Below are positions 1 through 8,376 of a stretch of DNA of 64,000 bases, one piece after another. The notes under the pieces were generated by a model, which saw only the letters and a program-made list of their open reading frames with translations, was not told where the DNA came from and searched no databases. Source of the DNA: Thermaurantiacus tibetensis (GTDB taxonomy: Bacteria; Pseudomonadota; Alphaproteobacteria; Sphingomonadales; Sphingomonadaceae). Numbering within the stretch: the stretch's first letter is position 1; every line of letters begins with the position of its first letter. A program made the position numbers and the translations under genes. The DNA is taken from assembly GCF_015354055.1 (NCBI RefSeq), contig NZ_JACHTM010000003.1:206001-270000 (forward strand), in the 5' to 3' direction.

Positions 1-63
1 TTCCTTGCCATCTACATCTGGGGCTCGGACTTCGGCCGGGCCGCCACCCCCTATTTCGGCTGA
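1..63 (+). CDS. C-terminal fragment, probably cytochrome c oxidase subunit III
   Basis: The window opens inside a reading frame that runs 20 codons to a TGA at 61-63. The fragment has an aromatic membrane-like end with FLAIYIWGS, which resembles the last helix of cytochrome c oxidase subunit III (typically ending in IYxWG). The next gene is SURF1, an assembly factor for the same oxidase, and cox3 commonly precedes SURF1 in alphaproteobacteria, sometimes with a DUF983 gene between. Too little is present for certainty; a DUF983 protein is the alternative. Confidence 0.5.
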   Translation, partial: FLAIYIWGSDFGRAATPYFG

Positions 64-688
64 GCGGGCGGGCCGCCGGCGCGGCCTGCCGCTCGTGCCG
101 ACCCTCATGACGGCGGCAGCCCTGCCGCTCCTCGTCGCGCTCGGCGTCTGGCAGCTGCAGCGGGCGGAGTGGAAGGAAGGGCTTCTCGCTGAGCTCCGCG
201 CCAATGCGGCGCTGCCGGTGGCAGCACTCGGGCCCGGGGACGAGCTGGAGCGCGTCCAGTTCCGTCGGGTCCGCCTTGTGCTTGGCTGCGATCCGCCGCC
301 GCCGACGGTCAAGGCCGGCCGGAACGCCGCGGGCCGTGCGGGCTATGTCGCCCTGGTCCGCTGCACTCGGGAGGGCGCCGCGTCCCGCGGGGACGGTCTG
401 CTGCTCGCCATCGGCTGGGGGGAGCGCCCCGACAGCTGGAAGGCGGTGCGGGCCTGGCCGCCCCGGGACCCTCGGCCAGTCGAGGGCGTACTGGTCGGGC
501 GCGACGGCTCGCCGGCCTGGATGCTGGTCGCCTCGACGGGAGCAGCGCCGCTCGAGGCCGCTGCGCCGCCAGCGCTCGAGTCCATCCCCAACAATCACCG
601 CGCCTACGCAGCCCAGTGGTTCGGCTTCGCCGCCATCCTTGCCGCCATCTACGGCGCCTACGTCGTGCGCTGGCGGCGCGGCGGTTGA
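5..688 (+). CDS. SURF1 family cytochrome oxidase assembly protein
   Basis: SURF1 proteins sit in the inner membrane and help insert haem a into the cytochrome c oxidase core. The sequence shows the family layout: a basic stretch (AGRRRG), an N-terminal membrane helix followed by GVWQLQR at about residues 47-53, a periplasmic domain, and a C-terminal helix preceded by NNHRAYAAQWFGFA near the end. The family match begins at about residue 27 (LPLVPT). The only upstream ATG, at 5, would overlap the preceding oxidase gene by 59 bases, so the true start may be the in-frame GTG at 95 or another non-ATG codon. Length (about 200-227 residues) is normal. Placement after an apparent cox3 end supports the role. 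Confidence 0.85.
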   Translation: MPSTSGARTSAGPPPPISAERAGRRRGLPLVPTLMTAAALPLLVALGVWQLQRAEWKEGLLAELRANAALPVAALGPGDELERVQFRRVRLVLGCDPPPPTVKAGRNAAGRAGYVALVRCTREGAASRGDGLLLAIGWGERPDSWKAVRAWPPRDPRPVEGVLVGRDGSPAWMLVASTGAAPLEAAAPPALESIPNNHRAYAAQWFGFAAILAAIYGAYVVRWRRGG

Positions 689-723
689 ACCGGGGAACGC
701 CCGCGGCTAACCGCCCGGCACCC

Positions 724-2115
724 ATGCAGCATGTCTCGACCCGCGGGGCAGCCCCCCCGCTCGACTTCCGCGGCGTGACGCTTGCCGGTCTCGCAAGCGA
801 CGGCGGGCTTTACGTGCCAGACGCCTGGCCCCGCCTCGAGGCCGAGACGTTCCACGGGCTGCGCACGGCCGACTATGGGGAAACCGCAGTCACGGTGCTC
901 GCCCCCTTCGTCGGGGGCGCGCTCGAACGGGAGGAGCTCCGGGCGCTCGTCTCGGCCGCCTACGGCAGCTTCGCCCACGCGGCCGTCACTCCGCTCGTCG
1001 AACTCGACCACCGCCACTGGCTCCTCGAGCTCCACCACGGCCCGACTCTCGCCTTCAAGGATCTTGCGCTCCAGCTGCTCGGCCGGCTGTTCGCCCGGTT
1101 CCTCAAGGACGAGCCCACCCCGCTCACCATCATCGGTGCCACGTCGGGCGACACCGGCTCGGCCGCGATTGCCGCAGTCGCCGGCCTTCCAGGCCTCAGG
1201 ATCGTGATGCTCCACCCCGAGGGCCGGGTCTCGGAGGTGCAGCGGCGGCAGATGACGACGGTGGAGGCCGCCAATGTCCACAACGTCGCCATCGCCGGCA
1301 CCTTCGATGACGCGCAGGCGATCGTGAAGGCGCTCTTCAACGACGCCGCGTTCCGGGCACGGCACCGGCTCTCGGCCGTCAACTCGATCAACTGGGCGCG
1401 GCTTGCCGCCCAGGTGGTCTACTATGTCCACGCCGCCGTCCGCCTCGGCGCGCCCGACCGGCCGGTCGCCTTCTCGGTGCCCACGGGCAACTTCGGCGAC
1501 GTCTTCGCCGGCTATGTGGCGCACCAAATGGGCCTGCCCGTCTCCGCCCTCATGGTTGCCACCAACGAGAATGACATCCTCGCCCGGGCCCTGGGGGCTG
1601 GCGACTATTCGCGCCGGGCCGTGCAGCCGACGGCGAGCCCTTCCATGGACATCCAGGTCTCGTCCAACTTCGAGCGGCTGCTGTTCGACCTCCACGGGAG
1701 GAACGCGCGGGCGCTGGCCGACGCGATGGCCACATTCGAGGCGACCGGGCGCATGACCATCCCCGAGCCGCTGTGGGCGGAGGCCGCCCGCCTGTTCCGG
1801 CCCGCGCGCGTGGACAGGGAGGAGATGGCGGCCACGCTGCGCTGGGCGCTCGACTCCACGGGCCAGCTCCTCGACCCGCACACCGCCATCGGCCTTGCGG
1901 CCGCCCGGCGCCTGGCCGATCAGGTCGAAGGGCCGGTCGTGACGCTGGCGACCGCGCATGCCGCCAAGTTCCCGGAGGCGGTCGAGGCCGCGACGGGCGT
2001 GTTCCCCATGCTTCCGGCCCGGCTTGCCGGCCTCTTCGACCGGCCCGAGCGGATGACGCGGCTGCCGGCCGATGCCCGGGCGGTCGCCGCCTTCATCGAC
2101 GGGCTTCCCGCATGA
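724..2115 (+). CDS. thrC: threonine synthase
   Basis: Converts O-phosphohomoserine to threonine with pyridoxal phosphate, the last step of threonine synthesis in the cytoplasm. The protein is 463 residues, normal for the long (yeast/E. coli-like) class. GPTLAFKDLALQ at about residues 106-117 contains the PLP lysine (about K112), and GATSGDTGSAA is the phosphate-binding loop. The ATG at 724 is preferred because homology begins at once with a typical STRG...DF element; the frame is open further upstream but only across SURF1. Its TGA overlaps the ATG of the following M16 peptidase (ATGA), a coupled pair often seen in sphingomonads. Confidence 0.95.
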   Translation: MQHVSTRGAAPPLDFRGVTLAGLASDGGLYVPDAWPRLEAETFHGLRTADYGETAVTVLAPFVGGALEREELRALVSAAYGSFAHAAVTPLVELDHRHWLLELHHGPTLAFKDLALQLLGRLFARFLKDEPTPLTIIGATSGDTGSAAIAAVAGLPGLRIVMLHPEGRVSEVQRRQMTTVEAANVHNVAIAGTFDDAQAIVKALFNDAAFRARHRLSAVNSINWARLAAQVVYYVHAAVRLGAPDRPVAFSVPTGNFGDVFAGYVAHQMGLPVSALMVATNENDILARALGAGDYSRRAVQPTASPSMDIQVSSNFERLLFDLHGRNARALADAMATFEATGRMTIPEPLWAEAARLFRPARVDREEMAATLRWALDSTGQLLDPHTAIGLAAARRLADQVEGPVVTLATAHAAKFPEAVEAATGVFPMLPARLAGLFDRPERMTRLPADARAVAAFIDGLPA

Positions 2116-3347
2116 CCCCGGCCGAGACCACGCGCCTTGCCAATGGCCTCACTATCGCGACGGTCGCGATGCCGGGCGTACGGACGGCAGCGGTCGGGCT
2201 CTGCGCAGGCGCCGGCGCCCGCCACGAGGCCGAGCCCGAGAACGGGCTTGCCCATCTCTTCGAGCACATGCTCTTCAAGGGCACGGAGCTGCGTGATGCC
2301 CGCGGCCTTGCCGAGGCGATCGAGGACGTGGGCGGCGCGCTCAACGCCTGGACCTCGCGCGACCTCACCCTGTTCCATGCGCGGGTGATGGCAGCCGACA
2401 TGCCGCTGGCCGTCGAGCTTCTGGCCGAGATGGTCATGCAGCCGCGCTTCGCCGAGGCCGACCTCGCGCTCGAGAAGCAGGTGGTTGACGCCGAGATCCG
2501 CGAGGCGCTCGACGCGGCCGAGGACCGCGTCTTCGACCTGCTGCAGGAGGCAGCCTTCCCTGGCCAGCCGCTCGGCCGGCCGATCCTCGGCACGCCGGCG
2601 ACGCTTGCCGCGCTGGGCACGGAGGCGCTGCGCCACTGGCGCGACCGCAGCTTCCGCGGGCCGGGGCTTGCACTGGTGGCAGCCGGTGCCGTGACTCATG
2701 CCGACGTCGTGGCGGCGGCCGCGCCGCTGTTCGCTGCCCTCCCCGCCGAGCCGCCGCCGGCCTGCGCGCCCGCCCGGTTCGAAGGCGAGGTCCGCGGCGA
2801 GCGCCGGCGCGCCGACGTGACGCAGGTGGCGCTCGGCTTCCGCGGCCCGGGAGTGCACGCGCCCGACCATTATGCCGCCGAACTCTTCACAACCGCGCTG
2901 GGCGGGGGAGCCTCCTCGCGGCTGTTCCAGGAGCTCAGGGAGGCGCGCGGGCTCGCCTACAGCGTGTCGGCAAGCCACGCGCCCTTCGCCGACCTCGGGC
3001 TCATGACGATCCATCTGGCGACGCGCCCGGAGGATGCCGAGCGCGCGGCGGCACTTGCCCGCGAGGTGGCCGAGGCGACGGCTGCCACCCTTTCGGAGGC
3101 CGAGCTGGCCCGGGCGCGCACCCAGCTCAAGGCCGGGCTTCTCATGGGCCTCGAGGGCTGCGCCGGCCAGGCGAGCTGGGTGGGGCAGACGCTCCTCGCG
3201 CACGGCCGCGCCGTTCCGCCCGAGGAGGTGGAAGCCGCCATCGACGGCGTCACGGTCGAGGCCGCGCGGGCGGCGGGCGCGGCCATGCTCCAAGGCCCGG
3301 TCGCGCTCGCCAGCGTCGGGCCGAAGCCGCTCAAGCGCCTGCCGTGA
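2112..3347 (+). CDS. M16 family zinc peptidase (pitrilysin/processing-peptidase-like)
   Basis: A 411-residue single-unit M16 metallopeptidase, like bacterial homologues of mitochondrial processing peptidase. The inverted zinc motif HLFEH lies at residues 48-52 in GLAHLFEHMLFKGT, with the distal glutamate expected in VVDAEIREALD (about E128). The second half carries the family R/Y element (REARGLAYSVSA). No signal peptide is visible, so it is probably cytoplasmic. The start overlaps the thrC stop by four bases and its own stop overlaps the GTG of the next gene, so thrC, this gene and the methyltransferase are translationally coupled. Confidence 0.93.
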   Translation: MTPAETTRLANGLTIATVAMPGVRTAAVGLCAGAGARHEAEPENGLAHLFEHMLFKGTELRDARGLAEAIEDVGGALNAWTSRDLTLFHARVMAADMPLAVELLAEMVMQPRFAEADLALEKQVVDAEIREALDAAEDRVFDLLQEAAFPGQPLGRPILGTPATLAALGTEALRHWRDRSFRGPGLALVAAGAVTHADVVAAAAPLFAALPAEPPPACAPARFEGEVRGERRRADVTQVALGFRGPGVHAPDHYAAELFTTALGGGASSRLFQELREARGLAYSVSASHAPFADLGLMTIHLATRPEDAERAAALAREVAEATAATLSEAELARARTQLKAGLLMGLEGCAGQASWVGQTLLAHGRAVPPEEVEAAIDGVTVEAARAAGAAMLQGPVALASVGPKPLKRLP

Positions 3348-4204
3348 GGCTCTCGACCCTCGCGGTCGCCCCGTCTTCCGACTATGCGCTGGTCGACTCG
3401 GGCAACGGCCGGAAGCTCGAGCGCTGCGGCCCGTTCCGCTTCATCCGGCCCGAGCCCCAGGCCATGTGGCCTCCGGCCTCGGACGACTGGCAGGCCGACG
3501 GCATCTTCACCGGCGGCAGCGACGAGACGGGCGGCGGCCGGTGGAGCCTCTCCCCTTCCCTGCCGCCGCGCTGGCCCATCGTGCAGGCGGGCATCCGCCT
3601 CTGGGCCACGCCCACGCCCTTCCGCCACCTCGGCTTCTTTCCCGACATGGCGCCGCACTGGGAGGCGGTTGCGGCCGCGTGCGGCCCGGGCACCCGCCTT
3701 CTCAACCTCTTCGGCTACAGCGGTGTCGCAAGCCTCGTGGCAGCACGGGCGGGTGCCGAAGTCGTCCATGTCGATGCCAGCCGCAAGGCGATCGCCATGG
3801 CACGCGAGAACGCCCTGCTCTCCGGACTGGAAGCAGCGCCGGTGCGCTGGATCGTCGAGGATGCGCGCAGCTTCGTCGCCCGCGAAATCCGGCGCGGACG
3901 GCGCTACACGGCGGTGCTGCTCGACCCGCCGAAATACGGCCGCGGACCGAACGGAGAGGTCTGGTCGCTCGAGACGGACCTCTTGCCCCTGCTTTCAGCC
4001 TGCGCTCAGCTTCTCGACGGCAAGGGGCGGCTGATGATCGTCACCACCTACGCGGTCCGCCTGTCGGCGCTCGCGCTTGCCCGGGCCGTCGAGACGGCAA
4101 CCCGGCCGCTCGGCGGCGCCGTCGCGGCGGGCGAGATGGCGCTTGCCGAGGAGGCACGTGGCAGCCTTCTGCCCACCGCCATCTTTGCCCGCTGGACGGC
4201 ATGA
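3344..4204 (+). CDS. RlmI-like class I SAM-dependent rRNA cytosine methyltransferase
   Basis: A 286-residue methyltransferase. The SAM-binding region is LLNLFGYSGVASLVAARAG followed by VHVDASRKAI, and the catalytic-type motif LLDPPKYGRG follows; this set is typical of the RlmI/RlmL C-terminal domain that methylates C5 of cytosine in 23S rRNA. The N-terminal PUA domain of E. coli RlmI is missing, as in many alphaproteobacterial homologues annotated only as class I SAM methyltransferases. The start is GTG at 3344, overlapping the M16 stop (GTGA). The exact target base is inferred from family only. Confidence 0.85.
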   Translation: MRLSTLAVAPSSDYALVDSGNGRKLERCGPFRFIRPEPQAMWPPASDDWQADGIFTGGSDETGGGRWSLSPSLPPRWPIVQAGIRLWATPTPFRHLGFFPDMAPHWEAVAAACGPGTRLLNLFGYSGVASLVAARAGAEVVHVDASRKAIAMARENALLSGLEAAPVRWIVEDARSFVAREIRRGRRYTAVLLDPPKYGRGPNGEVWSLETDLLPLLSACAQLLDGKGRLMIVTTYAVRLSALALARAVETATRPLGGAVAAGEMALAEEARGSLLPTAIFARWTA

Positions 4205-4263
4205 TGCGGCCCGCCTATCTCGCCGTCGCCGCCCTCGGCAGGCCTCGTCTTCGGGAACGGTCG

Positions 4264-5193
4264 ATGCCCCCTCGCACGCTTGCCCTTCTCGTTTCTCTCG
4301 GTCTCCTCGTGCCGGCCACCAGCGTGTCAGCGCAGGTGCGCCTGGTGCCGGCGGCGCCACCCCTGCCGCTGTCCCTTGCCGTCTCGCCGCCAGACCCGCT
4401 CGGGACCGAGGTCGATTCGCCGCTCGCCATCGCCATCCCCTCGGTCACCCCGCTTTCCGAGATCGAGGGGCAGGAAAAGCTCGGCGACGACCAGTATCGC
4501 CCCTCGGTCGGCCAGGCCGGCAAGGACGTGATCTGGGTGCCCACGCCCGAGAGCCTGGTGAAGGCGCTGCTCACGGCTGCCCGCGTCACCAAGGACGACT
4601 ATGTCGTCGATCTCGGCTCTGGCGACGGCCGCTTCCCCATCGCCGCTGCGCGGGATTTCGGCGCGCGGGCCCACGGCATCGACTACAATGGCGACATGGT
4701 GGCGCTTGCGCGGCGCAATGCCGAGCGGGCCGGGGTGCGCACCCGCGTGACCTTCCAGCGGGGGGACATCTTCCAGTCCGACTTCTCGTCGGCCACCGTC
4801 GTCACCCTCTATCTCCTGCCCAACCTCAACCTGAAGCTGCGGCCAACCATCCTCGCCATGAAGCCGGGCACGCGGGTGGTGAGCCACGCCTTCGACATGG
4901 GGGACTGGGAACCCGACGAGACCATCCGCACCGACGAGGCGACCGGCTACCTCTGGATCGTGCCCGCCAACCTCGCCGGGCGCTGGGCCTTCGAGGTCGG
5001 CAACCAGCGGTTCACCGCGACGATCAGCCAGACCTACCAGAAGCTGACGGCCAGGGGCGGGCCGCTCAACGGCGGCCGGGTCCGCGGACGGGAGGTGACC
5101 TTCACGCTTGCCGACGGCCGCGAGCTGACCGGCGAACTCGGCGAGGCCGGGCTCGTCGGCCGTGGCTGGACTGCCACCCGGATCGCCGGCTGA
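4264..5193 (+). CDS. exported FAM173-like SAM-dependent methyltransferase
   Basis: The sequence shows a hydrophobic leader (TLALLVSLGLLVPAT, then SVSAQ with an AxA-like cleavage site), a linker of about 75 residues, then a methyltransferase core: VWPTPESLVK-like WVPTPESLVKALL, the SAM motif VVDLGSGDGRF, and VVTLYLLPNLNLKLRP followed by VVSHAFDMGDW. These last blocks are characteristic of the FAM173/ATPSCKMT lysine-methyltransferase family and its bacterial relatives. ATG 4264 is chosen because it puts the leader at the N terminus; ATG 4201, which overlaps the preceding stop, would add 21 residues. A methyltransferase with an export signal is odd because SAM is cytoplasmic; the leader may act as a membrane anchor. 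The substrate is unknown. Confidence 0.8.
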   Translation: MPPRTLALLVSLGLLVPATSVSAQVRLVPAAPPLPLSLAVSPPDPLGTEVDSPLAIAIPSVTPLSEIEGQEKLGDDQYRPSVGQAGKDVIWVPTPESLVKALLTAARVTKDDYVVDLGSGDGRFPIAAARDFGARAHGIDYNGDMVALARRNAERAGVRTRVTFQRGDIFQSDFSSATVVTLYLLPNLNLKLRPTILAMKPGTRVVSHAFDMGDWEPDETIRTDEATGYLWIVPANLAGRWAFEVGNQRFTATISQTYQKLTARGGPLNGGRVRGREVTFTLADGRELTGELGEAGLVGRGWTATRIAG

Positions 5194-6532
5194 ACCGCTG
5201 ACAGTCGCTGCGGACACCTCCCGGCGCCTCTCGGCGCTCGACATCGCGATGATGGTGGCCGGCATCGTCATTGGCGCCGGCATCTTCCGCGCGCCGGCCG
5301 ACGTTGCCCGGCTCGCCGGCGACCTCCCGGCCTTCCTCGGCCTCTGGCTGCTCGGCGGCGCGATCGCCATCCTCGGCGGCGTCACCTATGCCGGGATGGC
5401 CCGTTCCATGGCCGGGATTGGCGGGGAATACCGCTTTCTTGCGGAAGGGTGGGGGCGCGTGATCGCCGGACTCTTCGTCTGGGCGCGGATGGCGGTCATC
5501 CAGACGGGCGCGCTGGCAACCGTCGCCTTCGTCGCCGGGGCCTATCTCGCGACGCTTCTGCCTGGCGGAGAGCTCGGCTGGGCGCTCGCCTCGGTCGCGC
5601 TCGTCACCCTCTTCAACCTTGCCGGGCTCTCGGTGAGCGCCGGGACGCAGCGGCTGGTGAGCCTCGCCATCATCCTCGCGCTCGCCGCGCTGGTGGTGGC
5701 GGGCCTCGCGCTGCCATCGGGGAGCCTTGCGCCAGCGGCCGGGGAGACCCCGGCCGGGGACCGCAATCTCGGCCTTGCCCTCGTGTTCGTGATGCTGGTC
5801 TATGGCGGCTGGAACGAGGCCGCCTACCTTTCCGGCGAGGCTCGCGGCGGGGAGAGAGCGCTGCGGCGCGGGCTTCTCGGCGGCATCCTCCTCGTTGCCC
5901 TGCTCTATGTCGCGGTCAACCTGTCCTACATCGCCGCGCTCGGGCTCGACGGCCTCACCGCCACACCGGCGCCGGCTGCGCGGATCGCCGAGGCCGCCTT
6001 TGGCCCGGCAGGGTCCGCCGTCGTGGCGCTCGTCGTCGCGCTCGCGGCCTTCTCGACCTTGAACGTCACGACGCTCACGGGCGCGCGGGCGATGTGCGCG
6101 CTGGGGCGTGACCTTCCGGCACTCGCTGCGCTCGGCCGCTGGGACGCGGCGCGGGCCGTTCCCGTTGTCTCCCTTCTGGTGCAGGGCGCAGTCGCCCTCG
6201 GTCTCGTCGGCCTCGGCGGCCTTGCCCGCGACGGCTTCGAGGCGATGGTGGCCTTCACCGCGCCGGTGTTCTGGCTGTTCCTCGTGCTGGTCGCGCTGGT
6301 GCCGTTCCGGGTGGCCGGGCTCGGGCGCCTGCGCCTCCCCGCCATCCCCTTCGCCGCCGCCGGCCTGTGGATGCTCTGGTCATCCATCGGCTATGCTCGC
6401 GTCCTCGCCGGGCAGAGCGAGCTTGCCGGCTGGCTCGGGCTTGGCGGGCTGGCCCTCGTGGTGGCCGGCCTGCCGCTCGTCCTCAAGAAAGCGGCCGCGC
6501 GATCTGCCGGATCCGGGCCAGCTCGGCCCTGA
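5162..6532 (+). CDS. APC family amino acid permease
   Basis: An inner-membrane transporter of 456 residues with about 12 hydrophobic segments. The first helix carries the family signature MVAGIVIGAGIFRAP (about residues 31-45), the unwound helix that binds the amino-acid backbone in APC permeases; GGEYRFLAEG follows helix 2. The substrate cannot be read from sequence. GTG 5162 is the only start that keeps the cytoplasmic leader; it overlaps the preceding methyltransferase by 32 bases. At the 3' end it overlaps the convergent M23 peptidase gene by 50 bases. Confidence 0.9.
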   Translation: MAGLPPGSPAEPLTVAADTSRRLSALDIAMMVAGIVIGAGIFRAPADVARLAGDLPAFLGLWLLGGAIAILGGVTYAGMARSMAGIGGEYRFLAEGWGRVIAGLFVWARMAVIQTGALATVAFVAGAYLATLLPGGELGWALASVALVTLFNLAGLSVSAGTQRLVSLAIILALAALVVAGLALPSGSLAPAAGETPAGDRNLGLALVFVMLVYGGWNEAAYLSGEARGGERALRRGLLGGILLVALLYVAVNLSYIAALGLDGLTATPAPAARIAEAAFGPAGSAVVALVVALAAFSTLNVTTLTGARAMCALGRDLPALAALGRWDAARAVPVVSLLVQGAVALGLVGLGGLARDGFEAMVAFTAPVFWLFLVLVALVPFRVAGLGRLRLPAIPFAAAGLWMLWSSIGYARVLAGQSELAGWLGLGGLALVVAGLPLVLKKAAARSAGSGPARP

Positions 6533-7910
6533 AGCGCTGCAGCTCGGCGCCCTCGAGCTGGTTGCCCGACAGGTAGCGCGCCTGCGCCGGGTTGACCGGC
6601 TTTCCGTCCACCCAGACCTCGTAGTGGAGGTGGGGGCCGGTCGAGAGCCCGGTCGAGCCGACCGCGCCGATCCGCTGGCCCTGGCTGACCGAATCGCCCA
6701 CCTTCACGTGGATGCGCGAGAGGTGGGCATAGCGCGTCACCATATTGCGGCCGTGCTGCACGGCGACGAGGTTGCCGTAGCCGCCTGCCCAGCCGGCCGC
6801 CACCACCTTGCCCCCGGCAGACGCCAGAACCGGCGCGCCCGTGGGCGCGGCGAAGTCGATCCCCTGGTGCATGCGCGAGTAGCCCAGGATCGGGTGGAAG
6901 CGCATGCCGAAGTTGGAAGACAGGCGGGCGCCTTCGACCGGCGTGCGGATGAGACCGCGCCGCGCGCTCTCGCCGTTCTCGCGGTAGAACTCGCCCTTGG
7001 GTCCGAACCGCATGAGGGCGACGCTGCGGGGGCCGTCGACGAGCCCGGCGTAGAGAAGATGCCCCCACTCGCGCTCGCCAGTCTCGGCCTGCCGGTGGGC
7101 GACGATCAGGTCGAACCGATCGCGGCCGCGCACCTCGCGCTGGATGTCGACCACGTGGCCGAGCTGGCGGACGTAGTCGGCGATGACGGCCGCCGGCACG
7201 CCGGCTGCGCGGAGCGCGACATGGAGCGAGCGGCCGACTTCGCCCTGGATTCTGACCGGAGTCGAGTCGACGGCGATCGGGATCCGCTCGACGGCAAGCC
7301 CGCCTTCGCCGCGGGTGAAGGCCAGCCGAAGGTCGAAGGCGGCCCGGAACGCGAGGCTCTCAACCGGCCGGGGGACGCTCCGCGTCTCGCGCCGGCCGAG
7401 CACGAGGGCGAGCTCGGTACCGGCTGGCAGGGCGCGCGGAGCGCCAGCGCCTGCCGCAAGCGACAGGATGGCGTCGAGATCTTCCCGGCCCACCCCGGCG
7501 CGACGCAAGGCCGCCTCGAGGCTGCCGCCGGCGCCGACGCGGGCGACGAGCTCGATCCGCGGCCGCTCGGGGATCTCGGAAAGCCGGACGGCAGCAGGCC
7601 CCGGCGCCACGACGCGCCCGTGCGGGCTGCCGTCGGCCAGCGCGCCGATGCGCAGGGCGCGGCGCTCCTCGAGAAGCGGGCCGGTCAGAACTTCGCCGCT
7701 ACCGGCGGGCAGGCGCGGGACCGAAAGCCCGACCGACACGGTTCCGGCAACGAGAAGGCCGAGGGTGGCAAGACCCCGCCACCAGCGCGCCGAACCGATG
7801 CGGTCGCCAAGGTCGACGACGAGCTCGAGGTCGCGGAGGACCGGCTCACGGATGCGCGGCAGCGCCCAGGTTCTCGCATCGACCGCTGCCACGGATGCCA
7901 GCAACGCCAC
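6483..7910 (-). CDS. M23 family metallopeptidase (LytM-type cell-wall hydrolase)
   Basis: Predicted membrane-anchored murein endopeptidase or its inactive regulator. An N-terminal region of about 45 residues leads to one membrane helix (GLATLGLLVAGTVSVGL, about residues 46-62). The middle is LysM/OapA-like, and the C-terminal peptidase domain has the zinc ligands in MHQGIDFAAPTGAPV (H-x3-D) and in TGPHLHYEVW (HxH), so it should be catalytically competent. The 475 residues match sphingomonad M23 proteins. The start is GTG at 7910. Its last 50 bases overlap the end of the convergent APC permease gene. Confidence 0.9.
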   Translation of the reverse strand: MALLASVAAVDARTWALPRIREPVLRDLELVVDLGDRIGSARWWRGLATLGLLVAGTVSVGLSVPRLPAGSGEVLTGPLLEERRALRIGALADGSPHGRVVAPGPAAVRLSEIPERPRIELVARVGAGGSLEAALRRAGVGREDLDAILSLAAGAGAPRALPAGTELALVLGRRETRSVPRPVESLAFRAAFDLRLAFTRGEGGLAVERIPIAVDSTPVRIQGEVGRSLHVALRAAGVPAAVIADYVRQLGHVVDIQREVRGRDRFDLIVAHRQAETGEREWGHLLYAGLVDGPRSVALMRFGPKGEFYRENGESARRGLIRTPVEGARLSSNFGMRFHPILGYSRMHQGIDFAAPTGAPVLASAGGKVVAAGWAGGYGNLVAVQHGRNMVTRYAHLSRIHVKVGDSVSQGQRIGAVGSTGLSTGPHLHYEVWVDGKPVNPAQARYLSGNQLEGAELQRFRAELARIRQIARPLS

Positions 7911-8376
7911 GCCTCAGCCCCTCCCTTCGCGCGCAGCAGCGCACCGGTTCATGCGACTGTCACGGCGACCCTGCTTCCCAGCTTGCATGGTGGCGCGGCG
8001 GGCGGGACGCACCCACGGGGCCGCCGGCGCTTGCCGCAGCCTACCAGCGCGTCCTCTTAACTGCATGACTCCCCGCATGAATCAGCCTCAGGCCAGCGGT
8101 CAACGGCAAGGCAGCGTGGCCCGGTTGCCGTTGCGGCAGGGCGCCCGGGGCGCGCGACGAAGCGAACCGCGCCTGAAGCGACGCCCCGTCGCGGGAGCGT
8201 CATGAAACTATGACTTGCGCACGAGGCAAGCGGCTGCCACCATATGTGGCGTCAGAGCAGCTGGAGGGCGCCATCGGCACCAGGTTCGGCAGCGGCGCGG
8301 CAGGGGCGGGGCAGGGGCCTGCGGTCGCGTTGGCGTCGTGGCACGCTCGGCCCTCCGAAACTGCGGGTCGCCCGGC
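7911..8376. other. non-coding divergent region between M23 peptidase and helicase
   Basis: About 465 bases between two divergently transcribed genes with no convincing protein gene. It contains an exact 9-base inverted repeat, CAACGGCAA at 8101-8109 and TTGCCGTTG at 8125-8133, separated by 15 bases. This could be an operator or part of a structured RNA. The open frame continuing upstream of the helicase start (from 8215) has an Arg/Gly-rich, shadow-like composition. Confidence 0.5.
8101..8133. repeat. 9-base perfect inverted repeat, possible operator or hairpin
   Basis: CAACGGCAA pairs with TTGCCGTTG across a 15-base spacer. The centre is about 190 bases upstream of the M23 start and 260 upstream of the helicase start. 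It could act as a dimeric regulator site or as a hairpin in a transcript; no family is recognised. Confidence 0.4.

Noticed and set aside
6108..8060. A 650-codon plus-strand frame over the M23 peptidase
   Set aside because: Antisense shadow of a gene with intact zinc motifs.
8215..8376. N-terminal extension of the helicase from 8215
   Set aside because: The extra 54 residues are Arg/Gly/Ala-rich with no family counterpart; homologues start just before the P loop.
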